Below are positions 1 through 7,307 of a stretch of DNA of 64,000 nt, piece by piece. Position 1 is the stretch's first letter; the number at the start of each line of letters is the position of its first letter. Made by a program: the position numbers and the translations under genes. Below the pieces are notes generated by a model that had not been told where the DNA came from, made no database searches, and saw only the letters and a program-made list of their open reading frames with translations. The DNA is from Butyrivibrio sp. GTDB lineage: Bacteria > Bacillota > Clostridia > Lachnospirales > Lachnospiraceae. The DNA lies in the NCBI GenBank assembly GCA_022486625.1, contig JAKVKH010000014.1, positions 1-64,000 of the forward strand, read 5' to 3'.

Positions 1-146
1 AGCTGTCTGTGGATTATGCACCCGAAGCCCATAATCAGCATGGACAGTCTGGTCGCCCAGTCTCCGTGTGCGATTGCCCCTCCGACCGTATACGTCGGAA
101 AGAGATTGTTCATCATTTTCTTCTCTGTCTTCTCTTTTTTTTCCAT
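1..146 (-). CDS. Sugar ABC transporter permease, MalF-like (N-terminus only)
   Basis: Partial gene running off the left edge. The reverse strand reads an ATG at 146 followed by a Lys/Glu-rich start and then GDWATRLSMLIMGFGCIIHR, which has the look of the cytoplasmic N-terminus of MalF-type permeases just before the first membrane helix. A GAGG motif lies about six bases upstream of this ATG; an in-frame ATG at 158 is possible but has no good ribosome binding site. It follows the binding-protein gene on the same strand, so the two probably form one maltose/maltodextrin-type importer operon. Only about 48 codons are visible, so the sugar specificity cannot be judged. Confidence 0.7.
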   Translation of the reverse strand, partial: MEKKEKTEKKMMNNLFPTYTVGGAIAHGDWATRLSMLIMGFGCIIHRQ

Positions 147-326
147 TTTTTTCCTCATTTCCGTTCATCTTATCTGCATCATAAAATGAACAACTTTCCT
201 CTGCATCTTCTGATCTGTGACCCCTGCCAACCATCCAGCTGCAACTGAAGGATTGGCAAGACCCACAGAATCTGCACATATGGATTCATTCTCTGATATG
301 GTCTGCTTTACATTTTTTTCAGAGAA

Positions 327-361
327 ACACGGTCGGGACAGATCATCCGTCCCGGCCGTGT
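327..361 (-). terminator. Intergenic hairpin between binding protein and permease genes
   Basis: A 13-bp inverted repeat (ACACGG-T-CGGGAC with its complement, one G-T pair) with a nine-base loop lies between the stop of the binding-protein gene and the permease start. The T-run after it is weak (TTTCTCT), so it is more likely a partial terminator or an mRNA 3' stabiliser. Either role would make the binding protein more abundant than the permeases, as in other mal operons. Confidence 0.55.
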
Positions 362-417
362 CAGACAGTCAGCTTCTCCGCTGTCTGTCATCAGCTTGAT
401 GCACGTACCATCTGCAA

Positions 418-1731
418 TTACTGTGCAGCGGATGTGTTCATTGCTGTATTCATATCTTCTGTCTTCTGTGCTGCATTGTCATGTGTAACATCACCGGCTA
501 CCAGTGCTTCACCCATGCTCTGTGCAGGTGTCCAGTAGTTAGCCATTTCAGGCAGAACAGGCTGTACGATTGAACCAAAGTCCATTGTATCGCCCTGTGC
601 CTTTGCAAGCGCATCTGTGGAAACATCAATATCTGTGTTTGTAGGAAGAATATTTCTCATCTTGTAATGAGCTTCCTGTGCATCCTTACCGCCAAGATAT
701 GTGGCAAGTGCAACAGCAACCTGAGGATACTTGCAGTTCGGGTTAACACCGATTGCCTTTGATCCTGCAAATGCCTTCATCTGTACATCCTGTCCGCCGA
801 TCTTTACTGTCGGAGGAGCAATGATTCCCATGTTGTCGCCAAGTGCTTTCTTTACATTATCATAATCCCATGAACCGGAGAACATAGCTACGATACTGCC
901 ATCGCCAAGGCCTGCAAGACCGGCACCATCAGCATCATTTACGAAGTTCTTGTTTGCTGCAAGGTCTACCAGATAATCTGTAACTGCTGCGCCCTTGTCT
1001 CCGCCAAATTGGATACCTGAAGTGGAATCGGTTCCGTCAGCACCGAACAGTGTGCATCCGTTAGCTGCATAGAAGGAAGCGATGTACCAGGAATTGGACA
1101 GCGGGAATGCTACCTTACCCTTTGTCAGAATTGTGTCAAGGCTCTTGACATCGTCATCTGTCAGCTTGCTCTTATCATAATACATGAACCATGTATTGCC
1201 TGTGAAAGGAACGCCGTATACACCGCCGTTATAGGTAACGGTAGAAACGGTTGTCTCGGAATTCTCAGCCTTGATCTGATCTACTGCAGATCCGCCAAGC
1301 TCTGCAATTCCGTTTGCTGCAACCAGATCCGGGATCTGATCGTTTGCAAACATATATACATCAGCAGCTGCTGTCGGGTCTGTGCCAACGTTTGTCTTAG
1401 CATCGCCTTCAGCGCATACGCCATACTTGAAAGTCAGCGTCCAGTTCGGATGTTCTGCTGCAAATGCTTCACATTCTGTCTTCAGCCAGTTGCCTGTATC
1501 CTCAGCCTGATCTTCCTGCGGTCCCCAAACCGTCATTGTTGCGGTAATCGGTTCGTCAGCGCTTGTTGCTGCTGCAGCTGCATCTGTAGATGCCTCTGTT
1601 GTAGCTGTGGAAGCTGATGCTGTTGCATCAGATGCGCTTGCTCCTGCATTACCTGATGTGCTGCTGCCGCATCCTACCATACCAGCTGTCATTACCATGG
1701 TAAGAAGTACTGCCAATGTTTTCTTCTTCAT
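418..1731 (-). CDS. Extracellular sugar-binding lipoprotein, maltose-type ABC transporter
   Basis: Solute-binding protein of about 437 aa for a carbohydrate ABC importer. The start is placed at MKKKTLAVLLTMVMTAGMVGC, 26 codons inside the longest frame, because a GGGAG site lies eight bases upstream and this gives a clean lipoprotein signal peptide with lipobox GMVGC. A low-complexity Ala/Ser/Thr linker follows the lipid cysteine. The mature part resembles MalE-family proteins (TVWGPQED near the start; YNGGVYGVPFTGNTWFMYYDKSKL in the middle, of which YGVPFT and YYDKSKL are the family-like pieces). The next gene downstream is a MalF-like permease and a LacI regulator lies divergent upstream, so maltodextrin or a similar oligosaccharide is the likely substrate; this is inference. 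Confidence 0.85.
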   Translation of the reverse strand: MKKKTLAVLLTMVMTAGMVGCGSSTSGNAGASASDATASASTATTEASTDAAAAATSADEPITATMTVWGPQEDQAEDTGNWLKTECEAFAAEHPNWTLTFKYGVCAEGDAKTNVGTDPTAAADVYMFANDQIPDLVAANGIAELGGSAVDQIKAENSETTVSTVTYNGGVYGVPFTGNTWFMYYDKSKLTDDDVKSLDTILTKGKVAFPLSNSWYIASFYAANGCTLFGADGTDSTSGIQFGGDKGAAVTDYLVDLAANKNFVNDADGAGLAGLGDGSIVAMFSGSWDYDNVKKALGDNMGIIAPPTVKIGGQDVQMKAFAGSKAIGVNPNCKYPQVAVALATYLGGKDAQEAHYKMRNILPTNTDIDVSTDALAKAQGDTMDFGSIVQPVLPEMANYWTPAQSMGEALVAGDVTHDNAAQKTEDMNTAMNTSAAQ

Positions 1732-1764
1732 TTCTAATCTCCCTTTCTTTTGTCTTACTGTTTT

Positions 1765-1776
1765 GGAAACGTTTCC
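1765..1776. promoter_or_regulatory. Perfect palindrome in leader, LacI-family operator or cre-like
   Basis: GGAAACGTTTCC is a perfect 12-bp palindrome with the central CG step typical of LacI-family operators. It lies in the untranslated leader of the sugar-binding protein gene, about 35 bases before the start codon. It could bind the divergent LacI regulator or CcpA. Confidence 0.5.
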
Positions 1777-1825
1777 GACTGCCTGTAGAAAAAATGTTCC
1801 GTCTGACATTTCTTTATTGGTCTGA

Positions 1826-1846
1826 CGAAACTTTCGGAAACTTTCG
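1826..1846. promoter_or_regulatory. Tandem 10-bp operator repeat downstream of the binding-protein promoter
   Basis: Two head-to-tail copies of a CGAAACTTTC-like decamer (second copy GGAAACTTTC), each itself a small inverted repeat, ending in G at 1846. They sit just downstream of the predicted start of transcription for the sugar operon, where a bound repressor would block initiation or elongation. Confidence 0.5.
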
Positions 1847-1859
1847 TATCTGATTAATG

Positions 1860-1888
1860 TTTTAGCATATTGCCGTTACATTTGTCAA
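1860..1888 (-). promoter_or_regulatory. Promoter of the sugar-binding protein operon
   Basis: On the minus strand TTGACA (1883-1888) is followed by a 17-base spacer and CTAAAA (1860-1865). The -35 box is perfect, the -10 weak, which fits a regulated promoter. Tandem operator copies lie immediately downstream. Confidence 0.55.
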
Positions 1889-1960
1889 TATTCTCCGTTA
1901 TTTTATTCCATATTCGTTATTATGCACAATTTTAGGCTATCATTTTTGTGACAGGTTTTA

Positions 1961-1981
1961 CGAAATTTTCGTAGAATTTCG
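1961..1981. promoter_or_regulatory. Second tandem 10-bp operator repeat
   Basis: CGAAATTTTC followed directly by GTAGAATTTC and G repeats the architecture seen at 1826-1846, with the same 10-bp period. It lies upstream of both divergent promoters and just before the -35 of the LacI gene, so it may serve autoregulation or DNA looping with the first operator. Confidence 0.45.
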
Positions 1982-1989
1982 TATATCTA

Positions 1990-2018
1990 TTGTAATTGCC
2001 ATAAAGTCACTTTATAAT
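1990..2018 (+). promoter_or_regulatory. Promoter of the LacI regulator gene
   Basis: TTGTAA (1990-1995), 17-base spacer, TATAAT (2013-2018). Transcription would begin about 60 bases before the ATG at 2086. Confidence 0.5.
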
Positions 2019-2085
2019 TGTGTTGAATTATTATAATAGCAATAATGGCAATGCATGAATATGCATGACCGGGGGAAATATAAAA

Positions 2086-3177
2086 ATGGCAACAATAAGA
2101 GATATCGCCGAAAAACTGGGGATTTCAGTCAGTACTGTTTCCAAGGGGCTTAACGGAGCCCGAGATATCAGTGATTCGCTCAGGCAATCAGTTCTGGAGA
2201 CAGCCGTTGAACTGGGATACACCAATCGGAAAAATAAAAAAGAAAATCGCAGACAGCTTTGCATCTTTATAGAAAATATGGATTTTGAATCCACCAACCA
2301 ATTCGGTTATGACATTGTCCTTGGCTTTCGTCAGGCTGCATTCCGTGAAAACTGGGATCTCTCCGTTCAACCTGTCAGCCACGAATTTCAGCAGAAGGAA
2401 CGTTATGATACCTATATGCTCAAAAACGGATACAGTGGTTCCTTTCTCCTGGGTTTTGCACTTGAAGATCCCTGGATGTCGCAGATTCAGGCTACCAATG
2501 TACCTACGGTTCTTCTGGATAACTTCATCCGGATTAATCCCAGCGTCGGCTATGTAGGCACAGACAGTGAAGAAGGCATCAACATGGCCATTGAGCATCT
2601 GATCAGTCTGGGGCATGAAAAGATTGCCTTTCTGGATGGTTCACGCAATTCCATGGTATCTGATCAGCGAATGCTTGCCTATCTGGACAGCATGACCGCG
2701 CATCGTCTTCCCATTGATCCCAATCTGGCTGTATATGGCTATTTCGTTGCAGATTCTGCCAGATATCACGTTCCCGCATTTCTCGATCTTGGTGCAACAG
2801 CCATCCTGTGCGGAAATGATCTCATTGCCTCCGGTGTCATTGACGAATGCCGGGTAAGGGGGTATTCAGTTCCTGAAGATGTCAGTGTGATCGGTTTCGA
2901 TGATATTCCACTGGCATCACATCTGAATCCCCCGCTGACTACGGTACGTCAGGACCGTCTGGAGCTTGGAAAATGCGGTTACTATATTCTACATGCCATG
3001 ATTGAACATATCGCACTAAGCAAGAATCTTCTGCGTCCTTCTCTTGTGATCCGCTCTTCTACCGCTATGGCAAAGCCACGGCTCGCAATAAAACATGTTG
3101 CAGAAAAGGATTCTGTAACCAATATCAATCCGCAACTTTATGAACAGCACCTGAAACGTTTCCAGATCGACCATTAA
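2086..3177 (+). CDS. LacI-family transcriptional regulator
   Basis: DNA-binding repressor of about 363 aa. The start is taken at MATIRDIAEKLGISVSTVSK because GGGGG lies ten bases upstream and LacI proteins begin this way; an in-frame ATG 21 bases earlier has no ribosome binding site. The N-terminal helix-turn-helix covers residues 3-25 and is followed by a hinge and a periplasmic-binding-protein-like effector domain (GYVGTDSEEGINMAIEHLI; later VSVIGFDDIPLASHLNPPLT, both family hallmarks). It is divergent from a maltose-type ABC operon and flanked by repeated operator-like sequences, so it probably represses that operon and itself until a sugar binds. Confidence 0.93.
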   Translation: MATIRDIAEKLGISVSTVSKGLNGARDISDSLRQSVLETAVELGYTNRKNKKENRRQLCIFIENMDFESTNQFGYDIVLGFRQAAFRENWDLSVQPVSHEFQQKERYDTYMLKNGYSGSFLLGFALEDPWMSQIQATNVPTVLLDNFIRINPSVGYVGTDSEEGINMAIEHLISLGHEKIAFLDGSRNSMVSDQRMLAYLDSMTAHRLPIDPNLAVYGYFVADSARYHVPAFLDLGATAILCGNDLIASGVIDECRVRGYSVPEDVSVIGFDDIPLASHLNPPLTTVRQDRLELGKCGYYILHAMIEHIALSKNLLRPSLVIRSSTAMAKPRLAIKHVAEKDSVTNINPQLYEQHLKRFQIDH

Positions 3178-3200
3178 AATCATATGTCATTATTTCAAAA

Positions 3201-3247
3201 GAGTTCCTGCAGCCTGGTAATATGTCAGGTTGCAGGAGCTCTTTTTT
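3201..3247. terminator. Bidirectional terminator between convergent genes
   Basis: A 16-bp stem (GAGTTCCTGCAGCCTG against CAGGTTGCAGGAGCTC, two G-T pairs) with a nine-base loop is followed by TTTTTT on the plus strand and preceded by AAAAGA, which gives a short T-run on the minus strand. It lies between the stop of the LacI gene and the stop of the convergent GNAT gene. Confidence 0.9.
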
Positions 3248-3258
3248 CAGGCGTTTCT

Positions 3259-3837
3259 TCAGGCCTGTTCTTTTCTGCGAAGTTCAAATACCTCCGGCTG
3301 AAACAGATGATGATAAATTCTCGACATGGTATGAATCACTTCATGATCAGACGGATCATGCCGAATCGGCATCGCCAGAATCTTATATTCCATACCGTAT
3401 ACACAAGTCTGTACACCAGTTACATTCAGGTCATTCTTCATATAAAACTTCATACGACGCCTGCGCACATACAGATCCTCATGACTGCTGGCATAATCCG
3501 GATTTTCCACTTCCAATAGCATCACATCCGTATCCCGGAACATTTTCTGCATCTCCTGCAGAAAAATACTGCCTGCGCCGGTTCCTCTTGCGGAAGGTAC
3601 TACCGCCAGATAATCCAGAAGTACCGCCTGAATTTCATGCCTTGGAGGTCTTACATACATCGCATATGCCATAAAGACATCAGTATCATCATACATGCCA
3701 TAACCTTCATAATGCTGATTCTGATAAAGCTTCTCTGTCTGTGCAAATGGGCGAAGTTCATTTGCCGGAAAGTCCTTCTTCATATATTGCTCATAGATAT
3801 TACGTATTTCTTCCAGATTCAGTTTTCTGATGTACAT
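3259..3837 (-). CDS. GNAT-family N-acetyltransferase
   Basis: Protein of about 192 aa that starts MYIRKLNLEEIRNIYEQYMKKDFP, with an AGGAG site five bases upstream; the longer frame upstream lacks one. The middle carries a GNAT acetyl-CoA pattern: a beta strand (VLLDYLAVVPSARGTGAGSIFL contains the V-P-xx-RGTGxGSxL loop) followed by an alpha helix. Such proteins acetylate small molecules or proteins; the substrate cannot be told. It converges on the LacI gene and shares its terminator. Confidence 0.82.
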   Translation of the reverse strand: MYIRKLNLEEIRNIYEQYMKKDFPANELRPFAQTEKLYQNQHYEGYGMYDDTDVFMAYAMYVRPPRHEIQAVLLDYLAVVPSARGTGAGSIFLQEMQKMFRDTDVMLLEVENPDYASSHEDLYVRRRRMKFYMKNDLNVTGVQTCVYGMEYKILAMPIRHDPSDHEVIHTMSRIYHHLFQPEVFELRRKEQA

Positions 3838-3910
3838 ACGACTCCTTTCTGCCAAAATCAATGCGGCTCTGCATATAATAATATACAAAATTATGATAAT
3901 AAATAGACAA

Positions 3911-3942
3911 AATAAAACGGGCTGTTGTCAGTCCGTTTTATT
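3911..3942 (-). terminator. Terminator after tRNA-Trp
   Basis: AATAAAACGG pairs perfectly with CCGTTTTATT across a 12-base loop. On the minus strand the stem ends in TTTTATTTT. It lies 12 bases beyond the 3' end of the tRNA. Confidence 0.8.
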
Positions 3943-3954
3943 CTGAAGCAAATA

Positions 3955-4026
3955 CAGGGGAACAGCGATTCGAACGCTGATGAACGGTTTTGGAGACCGC
4001 AATACTAACCATTGTATGACTCCCCT
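3955..4026 (-). tRNA. trnW: tRNA-Trp (anticodon CCA)
   Basis: On the minus strand the 72-base sequence folds as a full cloverleaf. The acceptor stem is AGGGGAG against TTCCCCT; the D arm is ATAC/GTAT; the anticodon stem is GCGGT/ACCGT with loop CTCCAAA giving anticodon CCA; the T arm is CAGCG-TTCGAAT-CGCTG. The discriminator base is G. The 3' CCA is not encoded (TAT follows), so it must be added after transcription. Confidence 0.95.
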
Positions 4027-4045
4027 AAGTGCGTCAACGAAGTGT

Positions 4046-4075
4046 ATTATAGCATAGGTAAAAAAGAATGCGCAA
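4046..4075 (-). promoter_or_regulatory. Promoter of tRNA-Trp
   Basis: Extended -10 TGCTATAAT (hexamer at 4046-4051) with an 18-base spacer to TTGCGC (4070-4075). The predicted transcript starts about 13 bases before the mature 5' end. Confidence 0.65.
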
Positions 4076-4131
4076 GGGTTTTTTGCATCTTTTTTACCTT
4101 TTTACAAATTCTCTCGCTTTAATCTTTTACT

Positions 4132-5310
4132 TCACTTCAGCGCCATCCGGTATATGGCTGCGACATCTTCTGCATTCAGTGGTCTGATTCTTGAAAGTTT
4201 CGCCGTGTCATTCATGGTCGCATCCAGCGCCAGCGCATGAATTTCCTGCTCTGATACGTTTACCCCCAGTTCTTTTAAAGACACCGGCATGCCAATTTCC
4301 CTGAAAAAAGCAATGGTTCTTTTTATACCCTCTGCCGCTGCTGACTCCGTATCATCCTCCTGTACCTGCCATACACGCTCTGCATACTGTGCAAAACGCC
4401 CTTTTGCATCCATATACAGATACTGTGCCCACGAACCCCATACTGCAGACAATGATGCTCCGTGCGTCACATCATACCTGGCACTGAGCGCGTGCCCCAG
4501 CTTATGTACAGAAAAGTCCTTGCCTCTGCCGCATTCTGTCAGATTGTTATGAGAAAGACTACCTGCCCACATGATTTCTGCCATGGCATCATAATTATTC
4601 TTATCCTTCATCAGAATCCGTCCGTTTTTAATGACTGTCCGAAGAAGACCTTCTGCTATTTCATCTGTCAGATCACACTTTACCCCGGGAATAAAATATC
4701 TTTCCATGGTATGCATCATGATATCTGTAATTCCTGCTGCCAGTTGCTGATCCGGAAGTGTAAATGCCACCTCCGGGTTCATGATGGCGAACCGGCATCT
4801 GTTAAATGGCGTATTAATCCCGCTTTTTTTACCGATTTCTTCATTGGTCAGAACAGCAGAGTCACTCATTTCGCTGCCCGCAGCCGGAATTGTCAGAACC
4901 GCTCCGATCGGCAGTGATTTTTCAAGTGCTACCTTTCTGGTCCAGATATCCCAGAGTTCATGATCCGGGTTGGCCGTCCCATGCGCAATTGCCTTGGCCG
5001 TATCAATAGTACTTCCGCCGCCAACGGCAATGATCATGTCCACATGCTCATTTACTGCCTTCCTGATTCCTTCACAGGCATGTACAAGCGTCGGGTTGGG
5101 TCTGGCCCCTGCAAACTCAACAAAGGGGATACCCTCTTTTGTAAGCGAATCCTCTACCTGCCTGAGCAGTCCGCTCCTGACAACACTCCCGCCGCCAGTC
5201 ACCAACATCACTTTTCTTGCCCCGAATTTACGTGCCTGCGTTCCTGTTTTCTCCTGTGCATCACGACCGAATATGACTTCTGTCGGTGCAAAAAAATCAA
5301 AATTATTCAT
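4132..5310 (-). CDS. Iron-containing alcohol dehydrogenase, BDH/YqhD-like
   Basis: NAD(P)H-dependent aldehyde/alcohol oxidoreductase of 392 aa, usual length for the family. Residues 1-180 hold the Rossmann-like part (VTGGGSVVRSG; AVGGGSTIDTAKAIA is the nucleotide-binding GGGS motif). The metal ligands are in DIMMHTMERYF and HKLGHALSARYDVTHG, which together give the Asp and three His expected. GAGGTG lies five bases before the ATG. It starts 15 bases after the radA stop, so it is probably the last gene of the clpC-radA operon, although its function, aldehyde reduction in fermentation or detoxification, is unrelated. A paralogue lies at 42953-44116. Confidence 0.9.
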   Translation of the reverse strand: MNNFDFFAPTEVIFGRDAQEKTGTQARKFGARKVMLVTGGGSVVRSGLLRQVEDSLTKEGIPFVEFAGARPNPTLVHACEGIRKAVNEHVDMIIAVGGGSTIDTAKAIAHGTANPDHELWDIWTRKVALEKSLPIGAVLTIPAAGSEMSDSAVLTNEEIGKKSGINTPFNRCRFAIMNPEVAFTLPDQQLAAGITDIMMHTMERYFIPGVKCDLTDEIAEGLLRTVIKNGRILMKDKNNYDAMAEIMWAGSLSHNNLTECGRGKDFSVHKLGHALSARYDVTHGASLSAVWGSWAQYLYMDAKGRFAQYAERVWQVQEDDTESAAAEGIKRTIAFFREIGMPVSLKELGVNVSEQEIHALALDATMNDTAKLSRIRPLNAEDVAAIYRMALK

Positions 5311-5324
5311 TCTGTCACCTCATA

Positions 5325-6698
5325 TTATGAAAAAATCTGCATCGCATCCTGTACCGAACGAACTCCGACAATCCGCATGCCTTCGATATTTTTAAGTCTG
5401 CTCTCATATACCTTCGGTAAAATACAGGTGGTAAATCCCAGCTTTTTGGCTTCCATGACCCTGTTTTCCGTCATACTGACCGACCTGACTTCACCACTGA
5501 GTCCAACTTCGCCAAACGCTACCACCTGTGGATCAATCGGTCTGTTCTTAAAGCTTGAGATAATAGCCAGACAGATGCCCAGATCAAGGGCCGGCTCTGC
5601 CAGTCTCATACCTCCTGCCAGATTTACATAGGCATCACAGTCAGACATCTGCAGGCCGATTCTTTTTTCCAGTACTGCCATCAGAAGATTCACGCGGTTA
5701 AAATCGGCTCCGTTTGCCTGTCTGCGGGGGAATCCGAAATTACTGCGACATACCAGTGCCTGAATTTCAATCAGAATCGGTCTGGTTCCTTCCACGGAAC
5801 AGGTTACAACCGACCCGCTTGCATCAACCGGTCTTCCGTCTAACATGAATTCTGATGGATTTTTTACTTCTGCAAGGCCTTCCTCACGCATCTCAAATAC
5901 GCCGATTTCATTGGTAGATCCAAAACGATTCTTCACTCCCCGCAGAATTCTGTAGGAAGCATGACGATCCCCTTCAAAATATAGCACCGTATCCACCATA
6001 TGTTCCAGTACTCTCGGTCCTGCTACGGTTCCCTCCTTGGTCACATGACCCACAATGAATATGGATATGTTCATGCTCTTGGCAATCCGCAGAAGCACTG
6101 ATGTGGATTCTCTTACCTGTGAAACGCTTCCAGGTGCGGAAGACACCTCTTCGTTATACATGGTCTGAATAGAGTCAATCACAACAATTTCAGGTGCCGT
6201 GTGCCGGATGACTTCTTCAATCGTGCCGAGATTTGTCTCGCACAGAAATTTCAGATTATCTGTAAAGCTTCCGATTCTGTTGGCACGTATTTTGATCTGG
6301 CGAAGCGATTCCTCACCAGAAATGTACAGCATTTTTCTGCCATCTGCTGCCATATTACGCGCTACCTGCAGCAGCAATGTGGATTTTCCGATTCCGGGAT
6401 CTCCTCCGACCAGTGTCAGTGAACCTCGAACGAGGCCTCCTCCCAATACACGGTTCAGTTCTTCAATATGTGTATCCGCCCGTTCCTCTTCTTCCATGGT
6501 AATGGAAGAAAGGCTCTGCGGCTCTGTCGTCGCTGCTCTTACTCCGGAAGATCTTGTTCCTGCCACTTTGCTTTCCGGTCTTACCGTTTCTTCTACCAAT
6601 GTATTCCATTCTCTGCAGGACGGACACTGTCCCATCCATTTTGAGGATTCATATCCGCAGTTCTGGCAGAAAAAAACTGTTTTCATTTTTACAGCCAT
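5325..6698 (-). CDS. radA: DNA repair protein RadA
   Basis: RecA-like ATPase that promotes branch migration of recombination intermediates; about 457 aa, close to the family norm of 450-460. The start MAVKMKTVFFCQNCGYES is chosen inside a longer frame because it has a GGAG site eight bases upstream and matches known N-termini. An N-terminal zinc finger is visible (CQNC...CPSC), then Walker A GDPGIGKST, the RadA-specific KNRFG motif (KNRFGSTNEIG) and a C-terminal Lon-protease-like domain (GGMRLAEPALDLGI). Downstream of clpC and a small conserved gene, an order like the ctsR-clpC-radA region of other Firmicutes. Confidence 0.96.
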   Translation of the reverse strand: MAVKMKTVFFCQNCGYESSKWMGQCPSCREWNTLVEETVRPESKVAGTRSSGVRAATTEPQSLSSITMEEEERADTHIEELNRVLGGGLVRGSLTLVGGDPGIGKSTLLLQVARNMAADGRKMLYISGEESLRQIKIRANRIGSFTDNLKFLCETNLGTIEEVIRHTAPEIVVIDSIQTMYNEEVSSAPGSVSQVRESTSVLLRIAKSMNISIFIVGHVTKEGTVAGPRVLEHMVDTVLYFEGDRHASYRILRGVKNRFGSTNEIGVFEMREEGLAEVKNPSEFMLDGRPVDASGSVVTCSVEGTRPILIEIQALVCRSNFGFPRRQANGADFNRVNLLMAVLEKRIGLQMSDCDAYVNLAGGMRLAEPALDLGICLAIISSFKNRPIDPQVVAFGEVGLSGEVRSVSMTENRVMEAKKLGFTTCILPKVYESRLKNIEGMRIVGVRSVQDAMQIFS

Positions 6699-6807
6699 CT
6701 GTATATCTCCGTTCCGATCTGGCTTCCACATCTCCAAAGTCCAGGAAAGCGCGTCCGGTGGGCGCGCTTTCTGCTGATTCATTTTTTCAGATGCCAAAGC
6801 ATCTCAT

Positions 6808-7218
6808 TTATTTTACTATTCTGACACTTACTGCTCCCGCGCCGGATAATTCAACGCTGATAATCAGCTTTCCCCCAAGATTGGTCTTCATATCTCCCAT
6901 ATCTGTACCATTTACAAAAACTCTGTAATCTGTATTTTCCTCAAGGCCTATCGTGATCTGAGCATCTTCATTGCCCTCTACCTTGAATTCGACACTCTTT
7001 TCGTCTTCCCGAAAATTCGTTACTGTCGTTCCCGGTACAGATTCATACACAAACATTTCGTTTGCCTCAAGTTTGGTAATATCTTTAAAGGTCTTTACCT
7101 TCAGAATATCTCCGTCATGCTCGAAATTCTCCAGTTTGGCCTTTTCCTTCAACTCATAATTACCAAAACTGATGGTTCCATCCGGTTCTGCTCGCAGTAA
7201 CTGCTCTACAACAGCCAT
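6808..7218 (-). CDS. Small conserved protein of unknown function between clpC and radA
   Basis: A 136-aa acidic protein with no signal peptide, membrane segment or cysteines. It reads MAVVEQLLRAEPDGTISFG at the start and is rich in alternating hydrophobic/charged strands, suggesting an all-beta fold. A strong AGGAGG site lies seven bases before the ATG. From memory, similar Clostridia proteins carry an automatic 'endosialidase' label, but nothing here supports such an activity. Its place between clpC and radA suggests co-expression with stress genes. Confidence 0.75.
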   Translation of the reverse strand: MAVVEQLLRAEPDGTISFGNYELKEKAKLENFEHDGDILKVKTFKDITKLEANEMFVYESVPGTTVTNFREDEKSVEFKVEGNEDAQITIGLEENTDYRVFVNGTDMGDMKTNLGGKLIISVELSGAGAVSVRIVK

Positions 7219-7307
7219 TTTTGTCCTCCTATCTGGTATATGATACGCAGAAAAACTATTATGTTATTATGATTATAATTCAATCCGGGCGAATATAAAA
7301 CTGCAAA

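Noticed and set aside
9..399. Plus-strand frames of 60-79 aa at the left edge
   Set aside because: No ribosome binding sites, odd composition, and antisense to the MalF-like start and the intergenic hairpin.
6808..7218. Endosialidase
   Set aside because: Far too short for a sialidase and without Asp-box or catalytic motifs; left as unknown function.
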